DNA from: a bacterium
GTDB taxonomy: Bacteria > Spirochaetota > UBA4802 > UBA5550
Direction of reading: 5' to 3'
NCBI GenBank assembly: GCA_024224995.1
Contig: JAAENB010000360.1
Span: 1-7,972, forward strand
Length of the DNA stretch: 7,972 bases
Part shown: positions 1-6,833 of the stretch, in pieces
How positions within the stretch are numbered: the stretch's first letter is position 1
How the letters are laid out: each line of letters begins with the position of its first letter
Translations under genes and position numbers: made by a program
Notes under the pieces: generated by a model
What the model saw: the letters and a program-made list of their open reading frames with translations, nothing else
What the model was told of the DNA's origin: nothing
The model's database searches: none

Positions 1-1
1 A

Positions 2-1783
2 ACGCTTCCGGGAGTGGGAGGAGGATCTTATTTGTCAACGGTTCCCATTATCCGTGGAGGCAATCCCCTTTATGACAGGTATTACATCGATGATATTCCT
101 GTTGATTTTCCCTATCACTACGTGGGTTCAATTGTTCCTCTTTTTTCTTCTATAAATGAAAATATTATTGATAAAGCGTCGGTTATAAAAGGAACAGCTC
201 CCTTAAACTATGATGATACTCTTGGAAATATTATTCACATCAAAACAAAAGATCCCGACGAGGCTGGTGTTCACGGAAAAATCCAGCTCGACCCGGTGGT
301 TCCTGTTTTGCCATCGGTCTATGTTACGGCGGTTCCCCTGGAAGATTTAAGCGTTACCTTTGCCGGACGGAGATCCTACGCAGACCTGGTGACTGATCTT
401 GATGATGTGGAAGTTTCTTTCCAGGATCATTATTTAAAAGTGTCTTATAATTTGTTCGATAATCACCGGATCTATTTTATCTCTTTTGGCGTTGATGACT
501 ACCAGGCATATAAGAATTTTTCCGCCAGGAACACCTATACGGTATGGGCCTTAAAATGGGAATATCTTATAACAAAAAAATATTTTTTAAAGACCATTAT
601 CTCCCGGTACAGTACGGAACAATATTTTGAAAATACCAATATCTACCAGGGTATGGCTGGGGCCTATCTCAAATTTAACCCGCTGCAATACAGGATTTAC
701 CAGGAATTTAACGCCGTGGTGAAAAATTTTTATCTCAAAACGGGATATGAATTTCTTCTGCACGACAACGGTGTAGAGGGGAATATCACCCTCAGTGATC
801 TTCCGGACCTGGATCTCCTTGATAATACCGGGAACAGTTTAACAGTGCGGTATCCTGTTGAGGGTAAAACCATCTCCCTGTTTTCCGAGATGGGAGCTGA
901 TTTTGATCCCTTTTGGGCAAACCTGGGGGTAAAATTTAAGTACTATGGTCCCCTGTCGAACTCTTCGTTTTCCATGAGAGCCATGTGCGGAGTGAATATC
1001 AACAATAAAAACACGGTATACGGCGGCGGCGGATTATACCACGCTCATCCCGATGTTTATTATTATCTTGGTGAAACGGAACCCGGTTTTAACGACAGCA
1101 AAGCGTATAACGCGGTGTTGGGTTATAAATCAGAATTTCTTCCCAATCTCACGGGACAGCTTGAGTTGTATTACAGTTCGTATAAAGACCTGGCGTCGGT
1201 GAATATTGGGATGATTAATAATAGCGAATATAAAAAGATCACGCAGTTTAATCCTTTTTCCGGGGAAAAAGAGGGAACAAGCTATGGAGCCGAATTATCC
1301 GTTAAAGGGAACATAAAAGATTTTTACGGATGGGTAAGTTACGCCTTTTCTGTTTCCAAAAGAAGTAATGATGATAATAACCTGGAAGATTTTTACTCCG
1401 ATTTTGACCAGACCCACCTGTTTAAAATAGCCGCGGCGGCAAAATTTGGAAACTGGACTCCCTCGGTATTGCTGCATCTATATTCTTCTCTTCCCTATAC
1501 TCCAGTTACCGGGGCCACCCAGAACGGCAGCAGTTACAGCCCCACGTATGGCGATTATAATTCCGAACGGTTTCCCCTTCATTTCAGGATTGACGCCAAG
1601 GTCACCTATACAACAGAAGGGAACAGCAGGTTTTATGTTGAGGTCTGGAATGTCCTGTATACTCAATCAAACTATCTTTACCAGGATTTTAACAGCGGCA
1701 GTCCCTATAGTAATGAAAATCCCGAGAACAAGGCGGATCTTTTACCAATTTTTGTCTGGATAGGTATGGAATTATGTTTTTGA
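2..1783 (+). CDS. TonB-dependent outer-membrane receptor, 5'-truncated by window edge
   Basis: The C-terminal part of an outer-membrane active-transport receptor. Its plug closes a beta-barrel and opens on TonB energy. The frame is open from base 2. The GTG at base 14 is not a real start, because the residues before it read TLPGV, which continues into GGGSYLSTVPIIRGG as in the plug of this family. Plug hallmarks are IIRGG, YYIDDIPV and GNIIHIKTK within about the first 80 visible residues. The remainder alternates aromatic and polar residues as expected of barrel strands and ends in a C-terminal phenylalanine (IGMELCF), the usual outer-membrane insertion signal. The signal peptide, TonB box and any N-terminal extension lie outside the window. 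The substrate cannot be read from the sequence. The gene overlaps the next one by 10 bases, so the two are very likely co-translated. Family assignment is firm; substrate and symbol are unknown. Confidence 0.88.
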   Translation, partial: TLPGVGGGSYLSTVPIIRGGNPLYDRYYIDDIPVDFPYHYVGSIVPLFSSINENIIDKASVIKGTAPLNYDDTLGNIIHIKTKDPDEAGVHGKIQLDPVVPVLPSVYVTAVPLEDLSVTFAGRRSYADLVTDLDDVEVSFQDHYLKVSYNLFDNHRIYFISFGVDDYQAYKNFSARNTYTVWALKWEYLITKKYFLKTIISRYSTEQYFENTNIYQGMAGAYLKFNPLQYRIYQEFNAVVKNFYLKTGYEFLLHDNGVEGNITLSDLPDLDLLDNTGNSLTVRYPVEGKTISLFSEMGADFDPFWANLGVKFKYYGPLSNSSFSMRAMCGVNINNKNTVYGGGGLYHAHPDVYYYLGETEPGFNDSKAYNAVLGYKSEFLPNLTGQLELYYSSYKDLASVNIGMINNSEYKKITQFNPFSGEKEGTSYGAELSVKGNIKDFYGWVSYAFSVSKRSNDDNNLEDFYSDFDQTHLFKIAAAAKFGNWTPSVLLHLYSSLPYTPVTGATQNGSSYSPTYGDYNSERFPLHFRIDAKVTYTTEGNSRFYVEVWNVLYTQSNYLYQDFNSGSPYSNENPENKADLLPIFVWIGMELCF

Positions 1784-3612
1784 GAAAGTTTTTGTTAATA
1801 CCGGTAATTATTGTTTTATTATTGTCCATATCGCCGGCCGCGGTAAAGGAGACTTCCCACCTTACGAAGAAAGACCTGAAAGAAGATATCACCATATTAA
1901 AAAGAATTCTTAAAAGAAAACCCAATGATACGGTTTCACTTAAAAGACTGTTAAAGATATATTTCACTCTTGAAGATTTTCAAATGGCCCTGGAAACAGC
2001 GTCGCGATACCTGGCACTGGAAAAGGATAAAGAAGCGGCTTATATAAAAATAATATCCTATGGGAACCAGGGTGAGTATAAAAAAGCGCTTAAGGAAATA
2101 AACCTGTTCTTAAAGACGTATGCGGTTACGGACGATGAAAAAAAACTTTTTGAAAACAAAAGAAAAGTTTATAAAGGATATCAAACAAAAGCTTCTCCCG
2201 GTGAGACAAAGAGAATAGCCCCTGGAAATGAAAAAATTTTTCTCGGTTTAATAGAAAGAAAAAAAGCGATCCTGGGTTACGACAGGAAAAAAGAGAACCT
2301 GTTTTATTATTTCCATAACAACGGGTCGTTTAAATCGTTAAAAAATATTCCTGTCTTTCTTGAGGATATCGACATTAAAAATATTCTTTTTATTTCCATG
2401 TCACCGGGAGGAAGAGAGCTTTTGGCAACAGTGAGAAAAGGAGTTGAGAAGGCGAATATTCTATACAGGAAAAAAGCGCATAAAGAAGAAGAATGGTCTT
2501 CATGGAAAACTATTGGGAACATGAATCCCGGCGCGTGGAATGGTTTTGGAAATTTTACTTCGGACACAAAAGGAGTAATTTTTTCTTCCGACATGGATGA
2601 TGCCGGCGGCCTGGACATATATATCACCATGAAAAATTACCGGGGGAATTGGAGTTCTCCGGAAAAGTTAAAAACAATAAATACTCCTCTTGATGAATAT
2701 TCATTGTTCCTCCATCCCGACGGAGAGACTCTTTTTTTTACCACGAACGGTAGAAAGGGGATGGGTGGCTTTGATATTTTCGGATCTAAATTATCCCATA
2801 AGGATGATACGTATACAGTTTCAAAAATTAAAAATATAAAAGAACTCAATACTTTCAGAAACGAGTCTTTTCCTCTCATGGTTAATAAAAGAGGAGATGC
2901 CGGTTTTTTTAATTTTTCCGCCGGGGATAATTTTTCCCTTTATTCAACAGACACTCTTTTGAATTCACCCCGGCCCGTATCGTTTTTTGATTGTACTGTC
3001 TATGACAAAAAGACCAGGGAGCCTGTCTCCGAAGGTGATGTCAAGATCATGAAGGTGGGAAAAAGAGAACGAAGGGGCGTTCTTATGAAATTTATTTTCT
3101 CCGATGGTTTTTTTGGAGTGCCCTTGCAGGACGGTTCTCAGTACCTGGTTTCCATTAGCGCGAAAGGATATTTATATTACCGGAAAAAGGTTACTATTAA
3201 AAAGACCGGTGAAAGTGAAAAGAGAAAACTAACTTTTTATATTAAAAGAGGAGCAATAAAAAAAGGTTTTTCTTTTGAGGCAAAAGATATTCATTTTGAT
3301 ACGGGTTCCGCTAAATTTAAAATGGAATCGGAAGCCGAGCTTCATAATGTCTACAACTTCCTGGCTCTTAATCCCGATGTTACTATTGAGATTGCCGGTT
3401 TTACCGATAGTGTGGGTAATTACAAGAAAAATATGGAACTCTCACAAATGCGGGCAAACGCCATTGCCGATTATCTTGTAAAAAAAGGTATTATAAGGAA
3501 GAGACTTATCTCCCGGGGATTTGGTGAATCCGGAAGTAAAGCGTCCAACAAAACCGAAAAAGACCGCCGGAAAAACAGGAGAGTTGAGATTACAGTACTA
3601 AAGATCGATTAA
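1774..3612 (+). CDS. TPR / PD40 propeller / OmpA-C periplasmic protein, PorE-like architecture
   Basis: A secreted protein that probably anchors an outer-membrane complex to peptidoglycan. Residues 1-23 form a signal peptide (LLIPVIIVLLLSISPAA); no lipobox cysteine is seen. Residues about 35-120 are TPR-like helical repeats. Residues about 150-395 contain PD40/WD40-like blades (SSDMDDAGGLDIYI near 270; DEYSLFLHPDGETLFFTTNG from 307). Residues about 405-475 resemble a carboxypeptidase regulatory-like beta-sandwich. Residues 501-610 are an OmpA C-terminal domain. D545 (GFTDSVGN) and R560 (LSQMRANA) are 15 residues apart, matching the two residues of E. coli OmpA that bind diaminopimelate. This domain order matches PorE of the type IX secretion system, but no other such gene is in view. 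The ATG overlaps the receptor's stop by 10 bases with only GGA as a weak ribosome site, which suggests translational coupling. Domain calls are firm; the PorE role is inference. Confidence 0.85.
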   Translation: MFLRKFLLIPVIIVLLLSISPAAVKETSHLTKKDLKEDITILKRILKRKPNDTVSLKRLLKIYFTLEDFQMALETASRYLALEKDKEAAYIKIISYGNQGEYKKALKEINLFLKTYAVTDDEKKLFENKRKVYKGYQTKASPGETKRIAPGNEKIFLGLIERKKAILGYDRKKENLFYYFHNNGSFKSLKNIPVFLEDIDIKNILFISMSPGGRELLATVRKGVEKANILYRKKAHKEEEWSSWKTIGNMNPGAWNGFGNFTSDTKGVIFSSDMDDAGGLDIYITMKNYRGNWSSPEKLKTINTPLDEYSLFLHPDGETLFFTTNGRKGMGGFDIFGSKLSHKDDTYTVSKIKNIKELNTFRNESFPLMVNKRGDAGFFNFSAGDNFSLYSTDTLLNSPRPVSFFDCTVYDKKTREPVSEGDVKIMKVGKRERRGVLMKFIFSDGFFGVPLQDGSQYLVSISAKGYLYYRKKVTIKKTGESEKRKLTFYIKRGAIKKGFSFEAKDIHFDTGSAKFKMESEAELHNVYNFLALNPDVTIEIAGFTDSVGNYKKNMELSQMRANAIADYLVKKGIIRKRLISRGFGESGSKASNKTEKDRRKNRRVEITVLKID

Positions 3613-3623
3613 CAGCTGTTGCA

Positions 3624-3655
3624 GGGGTGCGCGGGCAATTTTTCAACACCCTTTT
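3624..3655 (+). terminator. Possible weak terminator after the OmpA-family gene
   Basis: GGGTG at 3625-3629 can pair with CACCC at 3647-3651, followed by TTTT at 3652-3655. The stem is short and the loop is 17 bases, so this is a poor intrinsic terminator. It is listed because it is the only candidate directly after the stop codon at 3612. The strong inverted repeat at 3687-3793 may serve instead. Confidence 0.25.
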
Positions 3656-3686
3656 CATCCGCTGGAAATATTCGCTGACTGCATCA

Positions 3687-3793
3687 GGGAATGAGCTTCC
3701 TGCTTTCCGGAACAGGAGCCACGGACGGCGACGCCCCTGTTTAATACAGGACGTATTATAACAGGGGTGGAGGAAAGCAGGAAGCTCATTCCC
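3687..3793. repeat. Nested inverted-repeat element (REP/MITE-like)
   Basis: A perfect 22-base inverted repeat lies at 3687-3708 and 3772-3793 (outer ends GGGAATGAGC and GCTCATTCCC). Between the arms is a second hairpin: 3734-3741 pairs with 3760-3767 (CCCCTGTT/AACAGGGG) and 3742-3747 pairs with 3753-3758 (TAATAC/GTATTA), with T3759 bulged and loop AGGAC. The whole could fold as a long two-tier stem. GGTGCGCGGG at 3626-3635 is nearly the complement of the bases just outside the right arm (3791-3802). No target-site duplication and no coding capacity are seen. It looks like a dispersed palindromic element, but copy number cannot be judged here. Confidence 0.75.
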
Positions 3794-3877
3794 GCGCGCA
3801 CCAACGTCGCCCGTGACGCGTTTTCCCCCGAATTTTGACCTATTATGGAATTAATTGCAAAAAATACCCATAAGCGG

Positions 3878-3893
3878 TTGACCTTTTGGTCAA
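3878..3893. promoter_or_regulatory. Palindrome over the -35 box, candidate operator
   Basis: TTGACCTTTTGGTCAA is a perfect inverted repeat with 6-base arms and a TTTT centre. Its left arm is the -35 hexamer itself, so a dimeric regulator bound here would compete directly with RNA polymerase. The regulator is unknown. Confidence 0.45.
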
Positions 3894-3906
3894 TTTTTAG
3901 TATATT
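3878..3906 (+). promoter_or_regulatory. Sigma70-type promoter of the lipoprotein gene
   Basis: TTGACC at 3878-3883 and TATATT at 3901-3906 are separated by exactly 17 bases, in a locally AT-rich stretch. The predicted transcription start is near 3912-3914, giving a leader of about 78 bases before the ATG at 3991. This is the best promoter match seen in the window. Confidence 0.65.
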
Positions 3907-3944
3907 AATAAGATTAATACTGCACACCATTATTAATCTTATTA
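3906..3944. repeat. 14-bp inverted repeat from -10 box into leader
   Basis: TAATAAGATTAATA at 3906-3919 is perfectly complementary to 3931-3944, with an 11-base centre (3920-3930). It starts on the last base of the predicted -10 box, so nearly all of it lies at or after the predicted start of transcription. It could be an operator or a 5' mRNA hairpin. The stem has only two G-C pairs, so RNA stability would be modest and a protein-binding role is somewhat more likely. Confidence 0.5.
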
Positions 3945-3990
3945 TGAACATTAAATTCCCGGATTTTAAATACCTTTGAGGGGGCCTGTC

Positions 3991-6126
3991 ATGAAACCGA
4001 TCAATAAACGCTCTATCCGAATTTTGCTTTTAGTACTGTTCTCTTTTGGATCTCTTCTGAACGGCTGTTCTTGCCTGGAAGATGATTTAACCTCACTAGA
4101 TATTGTTGGAGCTCCCGCTTTTAGCACTGCCGGGGGGACTAATTATGATGTTACCCTGTCCAGTTCTACTGAAGGGGCTGCTATAAAGTATACCACAGAC
4201 CTGTCGAATCCTTCTACAAGTAGTACTGCTGTAGACGGGACTTCACTGACAATTGATATGGTAATGGTTATAAAAGCTTACGCTTACAAAGATGGGATGA
4301 AAGATTCCAGTATTGTTGAGTACAGGGTTCCCACGTTTGATACCAAAAGAGTGATAAAATATAACGCCGACGGATCTGACAGGGGATATGGCTCGGTTAA
4401 TTATTATTATGAGTATGCTAATGATTGTAATGGTAAAAAGGTAATTGAGACCTATTACAGCGGAAAAGGTGATGACGGAAAATGGTTCACCTGTGATGAT
4501 ACAGTCAATTATCATATCGTATATACGTATACAGCCGGCGGTGAGGTTGAAAGAGAGACAAAGTATAGCGCTTCCGGTTCTGATGGGGAGTGGCTCACTT
4601 CTGACGATACGGTTGAGTATTATTATGCGTATACCTATACAAGCGGCAACCTGACTGAGAGGAGAAAGTTTGATAGCAGTGATTCGCTCCTTTTATATAT
4701 AACCTATACCTATGACAGCGGAAATCCTAATCTGGAAACTATGTATACCAGCGGCGACGCTATCGATTATTACCTGGATTATACCTATAGCACTTATCTT
4801 ACAAGGACGGATAAGTATACGGGAGCCGGACTAAATGGAGAATGGTATACCGGCAGTGATGATGTGCTTGATTCTTATTCCACTTATAGCGAAAATCTTA
4901 CGGAAGAAACAAAATACGATAGCGGTGATACTCAGAATGGTTTGATCGCTTATTCCTATGAAGATAATGCTGATTATTATTTCACGTATACCTATAGCAG
5001 CGGAAAGCTTTCGCAAATGAATAAGTATTTACAATACGGTACTGATACTTTTGATTATCATTGCACCTATATTTTTGATGACGATAATCTTCAAAAAGAA
5101 ACAAAATATAAGGATGATAATTCCGGTGATGTTGATTACTATTTTCTCTATACTTACGAAAATGATAAATTAACAAAAAAAGAAAAGTATAACAGCGATG
5201 ATACTCTGGATTATTATTATACCTATATTTACGATGGTGATCATATTGAAAAAGAGATTAAGTATATAAAACCCGACGCCAACACGCAAACAGTGAGCTG
5301 GAATATAACAGTTTCCAGCAGCGCTGATGACGGCGGTTACTATACAGTGAGTGGTGTTAATTATGACACCAGCGGTGATCCCATAGGAACTATCGCAGAT
5401 GGCGTGCCGGATAATTCAGAGTCTTTAAAGCTATGGGTTGAAAAGATTAAAGCTATCGCCAATAATACCAGCTATACCGATACCGGTACTACTATCAATG
5501 GTCTTAGAGGCGGGTATTGTAAAATAACAACGGCCGTTGATATATCCGGTGGAACAGCTTCGGCAAAGTTTAAATTCAGCAATTACGATGACGGTGATGT
5601 TAAGATCACGGGAACAATTACGAAAGCTATTGCAGGGAGTATTTCTCTCTCCGGTAGTTCAATAAGTGGAACTTTTACCGGAACATTTACCGGTAGTGTA
5701 ACCATTACCGACTCAAATCCATCATGGTCTGAGAGCGATTATATTGTGGAATCTTATTTCGCCAATGAGTATACGGGAGATAATAATACCACGAAGAATT
5801 TTTATAATGACCCGGGCGCGGACGGTGAATGGTTAAACGCCGATGATACTAAGAATTCTTACGCCTCTATTGCCTATAGCGGCGCTGATCCAATAACTGA
5901 GACCTGGTATGATTCCGGCGCTACGGAACAATACAAGTATACTTATACTTATAGCTCAGGCGATCTTGTTAAGAAAGTAAAAAGTATGAACTATGGAACC
6001 TTGCTGGCGGAAATGAGTGACTCGGGTATTGACACGAACTGGGCCACAACAGCCAATTGGGAAACAACAGCGGATGATACTATTGATTATTCCATTTTTG
6101 AATACGAGATTGATGATTGCGAATAA
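3991..6126 (+). CDS. Surface lipoprotein with chitobiase-like domain and tyrosine-rich YD-like repeats
   Basis: A 711-residue exported lipoprotein. The ATG at 3991 is chosen over the in-frame TTG at 3976 because GAGGGGG (3978-3984) sits six bases before it. Basic residues, a hydrophobic stretch and the lipobox LLNGC put the lipidated cysteine at residue 26. Residues about 40-113 resemble the chitobiase/hexosaminidase C-terminal fold (IKYTTDLSNPS, IKAYAYKDG). Residues about 120-426 are degenerate repeats of the form YYYTYTYxxGxLTKETKY, like YD/RHS-type beta repeats. A different segment, about 433-585, interrupts them; it is Ser/Thr/Gly-rich towards its end. Repeats then resume to the C-terminus. 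A G-x-D/N-G-x-W motif followed by DD recurs at residues 160, 196, 280 and 609, with a decayed form at 679. Asp-rich turns could bind calcium, which is inference. It has its own promoter and terminator and is probably monocistronic. Function is unknown; adhesion or surface scaffolding is possible. Confidence 0.85.
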   Translation: MKPINKRSIRILLLVLFSFGSLLNGCSCLEDDLTSLDIVGAPAFSTAGGTNYDVTLSSSTEGAAIKYTTDLSNPSTSSTAVDGTSLTIDMVMVIKAYAYKDGMKDSSIVEYRVPTFDTKRVIKYNADGSDRGYGSVNYYYEYANDCNGKKVIETYYSGKGDDGKWFTCDDTVNYHIVYTYTAGGEVERETKYSASGSDGEWLTSDDTVEYYYAYTYTSGNLTERRKFDSSDSLLLYITYTYDSGNPNLETMYTSGDAIDYYLDYTYSTYLTRTDKYTGAGLNGEWYTGSDDVLDSYSTYSENLTEETKYDSGDTQNGLIAYSYEDNADYYFTYTYSSGKLSQMNKYLQYGTDTFDYHCTYIFDDDNLQKETKYKDDNSGDVDYYFLYTYENDKLTKKEKYNSDDTLDYYYTYIYDGDHIEKEIKYIKPDANTQTVSWNITVSSSADDGGYYTVSGVNYDTSGDPIGTIADGVPDNSESLKLWVEKIKAIANNTSYTDTGTTINGLRGGYCKITTAVDISGGTASAKFKFSNYDDGDVKITGTITKAIAGSISLSGSSISGTFTGTFTGSVTITDSNPSWSESDYIVESYFANEYTGDNNTTKNFYNDPGADGEWLNADDTKNSYASIAYSGADPITETWYDSGATEQYKYTYTYSSGDLVKKVKSMNYGTLLAEMSDSGIDTNWATTANWETTADDTIDYSIFEYEIDDCE

Positions 6127-6161
6127 AATAGTTTCGGAATAAATTCTAAATACTGTTTATC

Positions 6162-6191
6162 AAAAAAGAGCGCTTTTATGCGCTCTTTTTT
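6162..6191 (+). terminator. Strong intrinsic terminator after the lipoprotein gene
   Basis: GAGCGC (6168-6173) pairs with GCGCTC (6180-6185) around the loop TTTTAT, followed by six T (6186-6191). Six A upstream (6162-6167) extend the stem to 12 pairs and make the structure usable from both strands, so it could also stop transcripts coming from the minus-strand genes to the right. Confidence 0.9.
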
Positions 6192-6237
6192 GCGTTTAAC
6201 CACTCCTTTTAACAGAGCTTATAAGCTGTTTGTCCAG

Positions 6238-6293
6238 CCTTTGTTTTTTTGCAGGGGATTGTCCGGGATGCCTCGTTCTTGTGGGAATGAGGC
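6238..6293. repeat. Composite repeat, copy 1 (internally deleted)
   Basis: Bases 6238-6260 are identical to 7305-7327. Bases 6258-6292 match 7416-7450 with one difference (T6282 versus C7440). Here the two blocks are fused and share one ATT, whereas in copy 2 they lie 88 bases apart. The end of the second block forms a hairpin: 6270-6279 pairs with 6284-6293 around TGTG and is followed by TTTT, so it could act as a weak plus-strand terminator. On the minus strand the first block begins with the CAAAGG that forms the ribosome site in copy 2, but no small ORF follows it here. Confidence 0.8.
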
Positions 6294-6425
6294 TTTTACC
6301 GGTAAGGTTATACCGTCGGCCGATACCTTGTTGAAAATATCTGCGGTTTTTGATGTTTCTGTTGACTACCTGCTAAAAGAGAAGGCGGTGAAGAGGCCGG
6401 TTGAATCCGGTTTGAAAGGCGGTTT
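6294..6425 (+). pseudogene. Fragment of an XRE-family HTH regulator
   Basis: The plus frame here reads GKVIPSADTLLKISAVFD then VSVDYLLKEKAVKRP. This is the second half of an XRE/Cro-type helix-turn-helix domain: the end of the recognition helix through the last helices, with the usual VSVDYLL ending. The first helices are missing. Upstream the frame runs into copy 1 of the composite repeat and then the lipoprotein's terminator, and no start codon with a ribosome site precedes it. Downstream the frame continues only as antisense to the RraB-like gene. It is best read as a decayed regulator truncated at or near the repeat. It is related to the intact regulator at 7590 by family, not by near-identity, so it is not a fresh copy of it. 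Confidence 0.6.
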
Positions 6426-6791
6426 TTATTCAGGCATAAAAGCACCACAACCTTCGAAGCATACACCAGTTTGCTTCGACAAAAGAAACATATTTCCTGC
6501 TTTACCTTGAAGCTCAGCGAATGTCCATTTCTGAGTGATATCCGCTTCAATTTCCCATCCTTTTAGGAATAACAGGGTACGAGTCTTTTTTACTCGAAAG
6601 GGAATATTCTCCTCAGTTAATATTTTACATAATCTTTCGTTCAATTCACTACTTGCAGCATAGAAGTGAAAGTTTACTGTCAACTCAATGTCAGGGGTAA
6701 CTCCATGTTTTTCCCAATCTTTCCACATTTCTTTATTTCGATTTAAATGACCATGCATTTCATTTTTATTATTTTTCATTATTATAACCAT
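6426..6791 (-). CDS. RraB-like small protein (RNase E inhibitor RraB superfamily)
   Basis: A 121-residue soluble protein. After a short polar N-terminus it reads MWKDWEKHGVTPDIELTVNF then HFYAASSELNERLC, followed by GWEIEADI, a helical stretch, and GVCFEGCGAFMPE. The Trp-rich start, the V-x-F-x-F-Y strand, the alternating helix/strand pattern, the central GW and the final F/Y-x-G-x-G-A match the ferredoxin-like RraB family. E. coli RraB binds and restrains RNase E. Many scattered family members have other or unknown roles, including immunity-like ones, so the function here is open. The longest ATG (6791) is given, but no ribosome site is visible before it. The ATG at 6779 overlaps a TAA in an upstream frame (TAATAATG) and could be the coupled start. 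No signal peptide or membrane segment is present. The family call rests on pattern recognition only. Confidence 0.6.
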   Translation of the reverse strand: MVIIMKNNKNEMHGHLNRNKEMWKDWEKHGVTPDIELTVNFHFYAASSELNERLCKILTEENIPFRVKKTRTLLFLKGWEIEADITQKWTFAELQGKAGNMFLLSKQTGVCFEGCGAFMPE

Positions 6792-6809
6792 GCTGAAATT
6801 AAAAATTTA

Positions 6810-6833
6810 GAATAGGCAAAATCTTTGCTATTC
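6810..6833. repeat. Short imperfect inverted repeat upstream of the RraB-like gene
   Basis: GAATAGGCAAA (6810-6820) and TTTGCTATTC (6824-6833) are complementary apart from one extra G, with centre ATC. The repeat lies about 20 bases before the first possible RraB-like start. It could be an operator or leader hairpin; there is no T-run after it on either strand. It also falls inside the short remnant frames described at 6828-6971, so it may be fortuitous. Confidence 0.35.

Larger units (their letters stand above)
3613..3990. other. Structured intergenic region, no gene
   Basis: This 378-base gap separates the receptor/OmpA pair from the lipoprotein gene. It holds, in order, a weak terminator-like fold, a nested inverted-repeat element, a promoter with a palindromic -35 region, an inverted repeat in the early leader, and the ribosome binding site. 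A minus-strand open frame across 3655-3951 is not credible as a gene: it runs through both arms of the inverted repeat and has no recognisable domain. Confidence 0.7.

Noticed and set aside
14..16. GTG as the start of the receptor gene
   Set aside because: Upstream codons continue the TonB plug motif in frame and no signal peptide follows, so the gene begins before the window.
1446..1763. Plus-strand shadow frame inside the receptor gene
   Set aside because: It overlaps well-supported barrel coding sequence and shows no domain or ribosome site.
3655..3951. Minus-strand open frame of 98 codons
   Set aside because: It reads through both arms of the nested inverted repeat and the promoter region, has no ribosome site and no recognisable domain.
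3976..3990. TTG start adding five residues to the lipoprotein
   Set aside because: The GAGGGGG ribosome site lies inside this extension and is correctly spaced for the ATG at 3991, which also gives a normal lipoprotein signal peptide.
4440..5270. Regular repeats considered as a CRISPR array
   Set aside because: The periodicity is at protein level (degenerate YD-like repeats within an open frame); repeats are not identical in DNA and there are no unique spacers.
6262..6297. Hairpin plus TTTT considered as the lipoprotein's terminator
   Set aside because: A much stronger terminator lies upstream at 6162-6191, and this hairpin is part of the dispersed repeat.
6178..6510. Plus-strand frame of 110 codons as an intact gene
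   Set aside because: Its ATG lies in the loop of the intrinsic terminator, it crosses the repeat, and its end is antisense to the RraB-like gene. Only the internal XRE fragment is kept, as a pseudogene.
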